Below are positions 8,473-13,977 of a DNA stretch of 13,977 nt, in pieces. Within the stretch, counting starts at the first letter, position 1. The number at the start of each line of letters is the position of its first letter. The notes below the pieces were generated by a model. It had not been told where the DNA came from and did no database searches. It saw only the letters and a list, made by a program, of their open reading frames with translations. The stretch is from Gammaproteobacteria bacterium (GTDB taxonomy: Bacteria; Pseudomonadota; Gammaproteobacteria; DSM-19610): NCBI GenBank assembly GCA_030618475.1, contig JAUXDG010000045.1:1-13977 (forward strand), written 5' to 3'. Both the position numbers and the translations under genes were made by a program.

Positions 8473-9769
8473 ATTTTGTTTCCACCTCAATACCGGTCTC
8501 CTTTAGAAATGGTGTTGGTAAAAGACCGCCAGCCGAAACGATCACCCCATCATTCGGAATTTCAATCAGCTCACCGTTATGATCGAGTTGAACGCTATGT
8601 TCACCAATCTCCTTCACATTCGACTTGAACAGGACAGTCAGCCGGCCATCGGCCTCCGCCTGCTCGACCTTGCTCCGGTTTTTCTGTTTAGCGCGGGAAA
8701 ACGATTCAGACCGGTATGATAAGTAAACCTGTGTATCGGTTTGTTCCGCGATACTGGTTGCGGCTTCCAGGGCACTGTCACCGCCACCTACCACCAGCAC
8801 GCGCTGACCACGGTACTGCTCGGGGTCAATCAGGCGGTAAACCACTTTTGACTGTTCCTCACCGGGAACCCCCAGTTTTCGCGGCGTTCCACGACGACCA
8901 ATGGAAAGCAGCACCGTTCGTGTGAGGTAACTGTTTCTATTGGTTTTCACCCTGTAGCCATCACCCTCTGCGCTTATCTGTTCCACACGTTCCTGATATT
9001 GAATGGAGAGGCCGGTTTGTTTTTCCACCTTCTGCCAAAATCCGAGCAATTCTTCTTTGCTGGTTTCGGTAAATTTGACCTTGCCGACCATCGGCAACTG
9101 AACGGGTGCCGTCATGACCAGTTTACCGCGTGGAAAATGAGAAACGGTTCCGCCCAGCGTTTCCTGTTCCACGGTTACATACTTCAACTTCTTTTCCAAG
9201 GCACCAAGCGATGCGGAAAAACCTGCCGGACCAGCTCCGACGATTACCAGATCCAGACATTCCCCTGAAGCGCTACCGACACCATTCACCTTGCAAATAT
9301 TCTCAAGCGCCCGCCGGCCCTGTTCCACTGCATTGCGGATCAGCCCCATCCCACCAAGCTCACCCGCGATAAATATACCCGGCATATTGGTTTCGAAGTT
9401 CGGCTTGACTTCAGGAATATCTACGCCACGGCTCTCGGTGCCAAATACAAGAGTAATGGCATCCCTCGGACAGGCGTCCTTACAGGCGCCGTGCCCGATA
9501 CAGTGTGTCGCGTGAATCAACTGCGCTCTGCCATCTATAACACCCAGTATTTTTCCTTCCGGACAGGCACTGACACAGGATGCACAGCCGAGGCACTTGA
9601 CTGGATCGATAACCGGGTGAAGAGAAGCCGGTTCCGTTAATCCGGATGCTTTGTTCTCTTCCAGAGCCGCAATGTTTTCTGAATACACACGCTTTTTATT
9701 GCTCAAGTTCCAAACAATGAGCAGCACAAAAGGAACAAAATAAAACAGCAGCTTGGCTTCCATGGGCAT
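8459..9769 (-). CDS. Membrane-anchored ferredoxin-flavoprotein oxidoreductase (permuted thioredoxin-reductase-like)
   Basis: The protein has 436 aa. One N-terminal membrane helix (about 7-20, LLFYFVPFVLLIVW) is followed by positively charged NKKR, so the bulk should be cytoplasmic. Residues 55-105 form a ferredoxin module: C59xxC62xxC65xxxC69P, then C90xxHxxC96xxxC100P, where His93 replaces the usual Cys. Residues 124-157 (MPGIFIAGELGGMGLIRNAV) match the FAD-domain C-terminal segment, yet they precede the FAD-binding GAGPAGFSA (178-186). The NAD(P) motif VVGGGDSALEAA is at 326-337. No CxxC of thioredoxin reductase exists (YRLID sits there). It likely moves electrons between NAD(P)H, FAD and Fe-S clusters, and possibly the b-type membrane protein encoded divergently. 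ATG 9763 is an alternative start; neither has a clear ribosome site. The stop lies within the ankyrin gene's 5' end. Confidence 0.87.
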   Translation of the reverse strand: MPMEAKLLFYFVPFVLLIVWNLSNKKRVYSENIAALEENKASGLTEPASLHPVIDPVKCLGCASCVSACPEGKILGVIDGRAQLIHATHCIGHGACKDACPRDAITLVFGTESRGVDIPEVKPNFETNMPGIFIAGELGGMGLIRNAVEQGRRALENICKVNGVGSASGECLDLVIVGAGPAGFSASLGALEKKLKYVTVEQETLGGTVSHFPRGKLVMTAPVQLPMVGKVKFTETSKEELLGFWQKVEKQTGLSIQYQERVEQISAEGDGYRVKTNRNSYLTRTVLLSIGRRGTPRKLGVPGEEQSKVVYRLIDPEQYRGQRVLVVGGGDSALEAATSIAEQTDTQVYLSYRSESFSRAKQKNRSKVEQAEADGRLTVLFKSNVKEIGEHSVQLDHNGELIEIPNDGVIVSAGGLLPTPFLKETGIEVETKYGSA

Positions 9770-9854
9770 AGCGAGGCAAAAATCGTCTGTGTGAATGACC
9801 TTATATGCCAGCCTTAAACGGCCTGATGAGGCGAATCCCTGAATTTATATCTGA

Positions 9855-9875
9855 GTTTTATGTATAGACTGTGAC
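9855..9875 (-). promoter_or_regulatory. Candidate -10 element for the leftward flavoprotein operon
   Basis: On the minus strand, TATACAT (9866-9860) follows an AT-rich stretch (TTTAATTATTAAATATTTG) about 20-35 bases upstream. The -10 match is good, but no -35 hexamer with 16-18 bp spacing is convincing. Start codon distance is about 90 bases, giving a leader of ordinary length. Confidence 0.3.
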
Positions 9876-9974
9876 AAGTTTCAAATATTTAATAATTAAA
9901 GAAGCTATCTTGCTATCGAACCGAAGTAGCTCAAGCTGTTCTTGTCCGGCTCTTATTCATCTACCTGCTCTTTG

Positions 9975-10003
9975 AAAAAAACAAACTGTCGCCATTGGGC
10001 GAC
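9975..10003 (-). terminator. Rho-independent-terminator-like hairpin pointing left
   Basis: On the minus strand GTCGCC, a four-base loop (CAAT) and GGCGAC form a perfect 6-bp GC-rich stem (10003-9998 with 9993-9988). They are followed by AGTTTG and a run of seven T (9981-9975). This is a good intrinsic terminator for leftward transcription. It lies about 205 bases upstream of the flavoprotein start, with no clear gene before it, so it may end a small transcript or act as an attenuator, or be part of the dispersed repeat. Confidence 0.55.
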
Positions 10004-10037
10004 GGTCTACGCCACTTAATCGCGTGAAGACAGGCCA

Positions 10038-10067
10038 TACAATTTTGCCGGAATATGAATCACTGTC
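10038..10067. repeat. Degenerate copy of the window's left-end repeat
   Basis: Aligned without gaps to 11-40, 24 of 30 bases agree: both share TACAAT, TTGCCG, AA, TGAATC and GTC at the same spacing. Both sit in long intergenic regions ahead of rightward genes. I do not recognise the repeat family. Confidence 0.5.
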
Positions 10068-10313
10068 GCTACAGCCCGACACCATGGGGGACATCTGAAA
10101 TATTTTTCCTGAAACCCTTATCACCCCATTAAGTTTGACCACGTGAATACCGATATCAGGCATTACCAGGGGACAGGCTGTCGTGAACATCTCAACTGAT
10201 AGAGCCCGTTCAGTTTTGGTATTTTTTTCCCATTTTCTGTGACGCAGTACACAGCAAGAGAGCAATCAAGCGTTATAGATTACAGACACTGGAATCGTCA
10301 CCGGACTAACGAT

Positions 10314-11261
10314 ATGGCAATTGCGACGCAACTGAGTGCTGATTTCGCTCAAAAGGTCACTGACACGGAACACCCTCCGCGTAACAAGCACGAAAAGCGC
10401 GTCCTGAACGGACTGATCTCACTGTACCGACCCCGGCTCGGGGGCTTTGTGGTGCTGGTTGCCTATGTACTGGTCATGTTGCTGATTTATGCAGGCTGGC
10501 AGCAGCGCCCGGAATGGCCAATGACGGCTGAATCCGGTCCCGGTTACGCCTTGGGAATCATCGGTGGAAGCCTGATGCTTCTGCTGATGTTATATCCCCT
10601 GCGCAAACACCTCCGACTCATGCGCAAACTGGGGCCCACTAAATACTGGTTCCGCACCCATATGCTGTTCGGTGTGCTAGGCCCGGTATGCATCCTGTTT
10701 CATAGCGGATTCCAATTAGGCTCTTTGAACAGCAATGTTGCCCTGTTCTGTATGCTTATTGTCGCAAGCAGTGGTCTGGTCGGCCGTTATTTCTATACCA
10801 GGATCCATCACGGTCTTTACGGTCGTAAGGCATCCCTGAAGGAATTGCAGCAACACTCCCGTTTGATCGGTGAGGCACTCGTCGAGAAGCTGGAGACCAC
10901 CCCCTGGATACTGGAGCGCATTCAGCGTTTTGAAATAAGCGTATCTAAGCAATCCACAAGCCTGATCGGTAGCCTGTGGACACTTCTGTCACTAGGTATA
11001 CGTACCTGGTTGCTGCACCTGCTGTTCAGATTTGCTTCAGACGCAAAAAAGTATTCCCTGAGTAAAGACTACACCGTGAACCGCAGATACAGAACTCATT
11101 TGAACCGTCATATCGGCGCACACCTGGGCAACATCAGGAAAGTCGCTGAATTTCGCTTTTATGAGAGGTTTTTCGCAATCTGGCATGTGGTGCACTACCC
11201 GCTTTTTCTGATGTTAGTCGTGTCGGGGGTGATCCATGTTATCGCCGTTCACATGTACTGA
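10314..11261 (+). CDS. Polytopic membrane protein, probable di-heme b-type cytochrome
   Basis: The protein has 315 aa from the ATG at 10314; an in-frame GTG at 10239 would add 25 residues with no membrane character. Hydrophobic helices lie at about 43-61, 78-95, 113-133, 138-160 and 291-311, with a basic loop region of about 110 residues between the fourth and last. Helix 3 carries H116 and H130 (14 apart), and the last helix carries H294 and H308 (also 14 apart). Two such His pairs in facing helices is the classic arrangement for two stacked b hemes. There is no FAD or NAD domain, so it cannot be a complete ferric reductase. It probably passes electrons across the inner membrane between the divergently encoded flavoprotein (or the quinone pool) and the multiheme cytochromes encoded 17 bp downstream. 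I cannot assign a named family. Confidence 0.78.
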   Translation: MAIATQLSADFAQKVTDTEHPPRNKHEKRVLNGLISLYRPRLGGFVVLVAYVLVMLLIYAGWQQRPEWPMTAESGPGYALGIIGGSLMLLLMLYPLRKHLRLMRKLGPTKYWFRTHMLFGVLGPVCILFHSGFQLGSLNSNVALFCMLIVASSGLVGRYFYTRIHHGLYGRKASLKELQQHSRLIGEALVEKLETTPWILERIQRFEISVSKQSTSLIGSLWTLLSLGIRTWLLHLLFRFASDAKKYSLSKDYTVNRRYRTHLNRHIGAHLGNIRKVAEFRFYERFFAIWHVVHYPLFLMLVVSGVIHVIAVHMY

Positions 11262-11278
11262 GCTGTCGGGAATAAACC

Positions 11279-12844
11279 ATGATTCAGCGGATGAACATCA
11301 CCTTAATAGCGTTTGCCACGATAAGTCTTTTCTTTATGAACATCGCACGCGCTGCTGATATCGAAACTCTGCTGATGCCGGGCAAAGTGATCCAGGGACA
11401 CGCTGAATACGAAAGCGAGTGTTTCCGTTGTCATGCACGCTTCAAAAAGAACACACAATCCCAGCTCTGCCGTGACTGCCACGAAGAGGTCGATGCTGAT
11501 CTCCTGGCTGATGAAGGCTTTCACGGCCTGAAGCCTGAAATCGCAGAGCGCCCCTGCAAGATATGCCATACCGACCATATTGGCAGGGATGCAAATATCG
11601 CCATTCTGAATCACGCGACCTTCGACCACAATGGTACGGATTTCCATCTTGAGGGCAGCCATAAGAATGTATCCTGTACAGCTTGCCATCAACCGGATAA
11701 GAAGTTCTCTGAAGCCCCATCCAGCTGCTTCGACTGTCACGGCAAACAAGACCCGCACAAAGGCAATCTCGGTGAGCAATGTAGTGAATGCCATAGTGCC
11801 AAAGACTGGAATAAATTCGATTTTGATCATGACATAACGGAGTTTCCCCTACTGGGAGAGCATAAAGAGGTTGCCTGCAACAGTTGCCACCTGAATACAC
11901 AATATGAGAAAACCCCACAGAACTGTAACGCTTGCCACTCCCTGAACGATGTCCACAATGGGCGCCATGGCACACAATGCCAAGACTGCCATAGCCCGCG
12001 CAATTGGATTGAGCCCAAATTCGAGCATGATCGTGATACCGAATTCCCGTTAAAAGGCAAACACAAAAAGGCCGTCTGTGAGGCCTGCCACAAAGAAGCT
12101 ATTGCCGACGTAAAACCTGAAAAGACCTGCTACAGCTGCCACAAGAATGATGATCAGCATAGTGGGCGTTACGGCACAAAGTGTGATTCCTGCCACACTG
12201 AAAAGGGCTGGAAGGACGCAAGCTTCGACCACGACAAGAACACTAAATTCCCCCTCAAAGACAAGCATTCAAAACTGATCTGCTCCGCATGCCACCGCGG
12301 TGAATTGGACAAAGAAAATCTAGGCACAGAATGCCACAGCTGCCACCTGAGTGACGACGTACACCGGGGACAGGAAGGTCAACAGTGTCAGCGCTGCCAT
12401 CAGGAAAGCGGTTGGTCTGAGCGCGTCGTGTTTGATCATGATCTGACCCATTTCCCCCTTCTGGGAATGCACGCTTCAGCGCCCTGTGAGGAATGCCATA
12501 TCTCGGCTGCTTTCCAGGATACCGAGTCAGAATGCAATGCCTGCCATAAAGAAGATGATGATCACAAAGCCGCACTGGGCCCCGATTGCCGGCAATGCCA
12601 TAACCCGAACGACTGGGGCATATGGCTTTTTGAGCATGATCAGCAAACAGATTTCAAGCTGGACGGTGCACACAAGGAACTCGGATGCGGGCAGTGTCAC
12701 TACAAACCGGTGAAATCGAAAGTCGATCAATCGTCAAATTGCCACGCCTGTCATGAACACGATGATACGCACAGCGGACGCTTCGGGCGTCAGTGCGAAC
12801 GATGCCATAACACTGAAACTTTTAATGACGTCAAACTCCGCTAA
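11279..12844 (+). CDS. Exported 21-heme c-type cytochrome with six tri-heme repeats
   Basis: The protein has 521 aa. The signal peptide ends at about ARA|AD (residue 25), and GGGAA precedes the ATG by about 8 bases. I count 21 CXXCH heme-attachment motifs. After two N-terminal hemes (C48, C64), six tri-heme units begin at residues 93, 168, 234, 302, 370 and 437, with a last lone heme at 506. Spacings are 75, 66, 68, 68, 67 and 69. Each unit reads CxxCH, FDHD, FPLxGxHK, CxxCH, CxxCH, then DDxHxGxxG. The conserved extra His residues in FDHD, GxHK and DDxH are likely distal axial ligands, implying bis-His low-spin hemes in a chain. It is a periplasmic or extracellular electron carrier. Short gaps on both sides (17 and 14 bp) indicate one operon with the membrane protein and the next cytochrome. 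Confidence 0.95.
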   Translation: MIQRMNITLIAFATISLFFMNIARAADIETLLMPGKVIQGHAEYESECFRCHARFKKNTQSQLCRDCHEEVDADLLADEGFHGLKPEIAERPCKICHTDHIGRDANIAILNHATFDHNGTDFHLEGSHKNVSCTACHQPDKKFSEAPSSCFDCHGKQDPHKGNLGEQCSECHSAKDWNKFDFDHDITEFPLLGEHKEVACNSCHLNTQYEKTPQNCNACHSLNDVHNGRHGTQCQDCHSPRNWIEPKFEHDRDTEFPLKGKHKKAVCEACHKEAIADVKPEKTCYSCHKNDDQHSGRYGTKCDSCHTEKGWKDASFDHDKNTKFPLKDKHSKLICSACHRGELDKENLGTECHSCHLSDDVHRGQEGQQCQRCHQESGWSERVVFDHDLTHFPLLGMHASAPCEECHISAAFQDTESECNACHKEDDDHKAALGPDCRQCHNPNDWGIWLFEHDQQTDFKLDGAHKELGCGQCHYKPVKSKVDQSSNCHACHEHDDTHSGRFGRQCERCHNTETFNDVKLR

Positions 12845-12858
12845 TCAGGATAACAACG

Positions 12859-13977
12859 ATGCGAGCAATCCTCGAAAAAACAAGCATATTGACGATTCTT
12901 GCCCTGTTAGCCACGTTATCCTCTTTTGCTAACGCAGAATCATTCGACCATTTCTCTACCGGTTTTCCACTCACCGGAGCCCATGAGGGCATCGACTGTG
13001 AATCCTGCCATACAAGAGGTATCTTCAAGGGCACACCGACGCTTTGTGCGTCGTGCCACTCCGGAACGTCAAGATTGGGCGGTGAACGCAAGCCCCCCAA
13101 CCATATACCTACCAGTAACACCTGCGAAGATTGCCATATCACGTCGAACTGGAAGCAGATAGCCAGATTTGAACACGGTGATGTTACCGGCGCCTGCAGT
13201 TTCTGCCATGACGGTCAAACCGCTGTTGGCAAATCGCCCAACCACGTGACCAGCAGTAGCAACTGCAACGACTGCCACGGTACAACCAGCTTTAGTGGTG
13301 CCCGGTTTGATCACACCGGCATTACCGGCACCTGCTTCTCCTGCCACAACGGCACTACCGCAGTCGGCAAATCGACCAATCATATCCCCAGCGGCAACAC
13401 GTGCGCCGACTGCCATACCACCAACAACTGGAACGGCGCAGTCTTCGACCATACCAACATCACCGGCAACTGCGCCAGTTGCCACAACGGCACCACAGCC
13501 ACCGGTAAGAACACCACCCATATCCAGACCAACACGCTGTGTGAGGACTGTCACCGCCCCAGCGGCTGGATTCCGGTCACCCGCGTCGCTCACGCCGACG
13601 TCATCGGCACCTGCTCCTCCTGCCACAACGGCACCACCGCAACCGGCAAGCACCCGACACACCTTGGCAATAGCAACACCTGTGAGGACTGTCATAACAC
13701 CACCAACTGGAACAGTGCGGTGTTCGACCACAGCAACGTCACCGGCAACTGCGCCAGTTGCCACAACGGCACCGAGGCCACCGGCAAGAACGCCACCCAT
13801 ATCCAGACCAATACCCTGTGCGAAGACTGCCACCGCACCACCGGCTGGCTGCCGGTGACACGGGTCGATCACGCCGACGTCATCGGCACCTGCTTCTCCT
13901 GCCACAACGGCACCACCGCCACCGGCAAGCATCCCACACACCTGGCCAGTGCCAACAGCTGCGACGACTGCCACACC
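12859..13977 (+). CDS. Exported tandem-repeat multiheme cytochrome c (3' end beyond the window)
   Basis: This frame is open for 373 codons to the last base, so the gene is partial. AGGA (12847-12850) sits 8 bases before the ATG. A signal peptide ends at about FANA|ES (residue 26). Fifteen CXXCH motifs are visible: CESCH, CASCH, CEDCH, CSFCH, CNDCH, CFSCH, CADCH, CASCH, CEDCH, CSSCH, CEDCH, CASCH, CEDCH, CFSCH and CDDCH. Hemes come in pairs within a module of 46 or 47 residues: FDHxxxTGxCxxCHNG, TATGK, THI/L, CEDCH, then T-x-W. The CHNGTTATGK type module is known from very large multiheme cytochromes of metal- and sulfur-cycling bacteria. The total heme number is unknown and could be much larger. 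It is likely the outermost electron carrier of the operon; whether it stays soluble, is surface-bound or forms filaments cannot be told here. Confidence 0.93.
   Translation, partial: MRAILEKTSILTILALLATLSSFANAESFDHFSTGFPLTGAHEGIDCESCHTRGIFKGTPTLCASCHSGTSRLGGERKPPNHIPTSNTCEDCHITSNWKQIARFEHGDVTGACSFCHDGQTAVGKSPNHVTSSSNCNDCHGTTSFSGARFDHTGITGTCFSCHNGTTAVGKSTNHIPSGNTCADCHTTNNWNGAVFDHTNITGNCASCHNGTTATGKNTTHIQTNTLCEDCHRPSGWIPVTRVAHADVIGTCSSCHNGTTATGKHPTHLGNSNTCEDCHNTTNWNSAVFDHSNVTGNCASCHNGTEATGKNATHIQTNTLCEDCHRTTGWLPVTRVDHADVIGTCFSCHNGTTATGKHPTHLASANSCDDCHT
13123..13977 (+). repeat. 279-bp tandem repeat (93 codons, four hemes) within the cytochrome gene
   Basis: Equivalent Cys codons of the CEDCH-type heme sites fall at 13123, 13402, 13681 and 13960, exactly 279 bp apart. 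Intermediate sites at 13264 and 13540 split each period into 141+138 or 138+141 bp (47 and 46 codons). The first copy is diverged, the next two are close in sequence, and a fourth begins 18 bases before the window ends. The two half-modules differ: one has a VFDH entry (two of the three full copies), the other a TRVDH or TRVAH entry. Confidence 0.85.

Larger units (their letters stand above)
9770..10313. other. Divergent intergenic region between the two electron-transfer operons
   Basis: About 540 bases separate the leftward flavoprotein gene from the rightward membrane-protein gene, and I see no convincing gene. The half next to the flavoprotein gene (about 9840-9900) is AT-rich. The middle (9975-10067) holds a hairpin with an A-tract and a relative of the repeat at the window's left end. 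A minus-strand frame of 102 codons (9957-10265) is open but has no recognisable domain. The region must carry promoters for both operons; the only plausible element I see is listed separately. Confidence 0.6.

Noticed and set aside
8473..8490. TTG start for the ankyrin gene
   Set aside because: This TTG is within the GAGGTGG ribosome-binding segment that serves the ATG at 8472.
9822..9838. CTGATGAGGCGAATC, resembling a hammerhead ribozyme core
   Set aside because: There is no stem II between CTGATGAG and CGAA, and no flanking helices or cleavage site, so the similarity is chance.
9957..10265. 102-codon minus-strand frame as a real gene
   Set aside because: It has no recognisable domain and no clear ribosome site, and it contains the terminator hairpin and the degenerate repeat. 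I kept it only as part of a finding.
10239..10313. GTG start for the membrane protein, 25 codons upstream
   Set aside because: The added residues are polar and have no family character, and the ATG at 10314 gives a normal N-terminus. It is not excluded.
11303..11975. Antisense frames of about 175 codons opposite the 21-heme gene
   Set aside because: They are shadows of a gene with unmistakable heme motifs.
13295..13858. Second plus-strand open frame rich in Pro, Thr and Ala
   Set aside because: It is an out-of-frame reading of the same repeats, with no signal or domain.
13069..13974. Long open antisense frame (about 301 codons) rich in Gly, Ala and Val
   Set aside because: It is the complement of the tandem-repeat cytochrome. 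The sense frame has a signal peptide, a ribosome site and 15 CXXCH motifs; the antisense frame is open only because the repeats lack complementary stops.
13123..13977. CRISPR-like regular repeats
   Set aside because: The units are 279 bp, protein-coding and in frame, with no unique spacers between short repeats.

Overview
The window looks like chromosomal DNA from a gammaproteobacterium-like Gram-negative. It has medium GC content, hopanoid-type squalene genes, secreted c-type cytochromes and a YciK-like short-chain dehydrogenase. I cannot name the genus. The combination of hopanoid precursor synthesis, c-di-GMP signalling and very heme-rich exported cytochromes would fit a redox-versatile environmental bacterium, but that is inference.

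Layout. Positions 1-248 are non-coding and carry short direct repeats. A rightward cluster follows: hpnD (presqualene diphosphate synthase), hpnE (hydroxysqualene-processing FAD enzyme, GTG start overlapping hpnD by 8 bp) and a YciK-like short-chain dehydrogenase. A convergent gap holds an 11-bp inverted repeat. Next come a leftward gene for a periplasmic protein with two thioredoxin domains (CPYC and CAPC), a rightward GGDEF diguanylate cyclase with an intact inhibitory site, and a leftward NADPH-dependent FMN-reductase-family flavoprotein.

The right half is the unusual part. From a divergent intergenic region of about 540 bp, one operon runs left. It encodes a membrane-anchored ferredoxin-flavoprotein whose FAD domain appears circularly permuted, and a large exported Sel1 plus ankyrin-repeat protein that overlaps it. 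The other operon runs right. It encodes a polytopic membrane protein with two His pairs, each spaced 14 residues (a likely di-heme b protein), then a 21-heme exported cytochrome built of six tri-heme repeats, then a second exported multiheme cytochrome. The second cytochrome has 15 CXXCH motifs before the window ends and an exact 279-bp (93-codon, four-heme) period.

Taken together, 8459-13977 reads as a candidate electron-transfer route. A cytoplasmic NAD(P)H- or ferredoxin-linked flavoprotein at the inner face would pass electrons to or from b hemes in the membrane, and these to periplasmic or extracellular multiheme cytochromes. No outer-membrane porin is visible, so extracellular electron transfer is a hypothesis. 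No tRNA, rRNA, CRISPR array or intact insertion sequence was seen.
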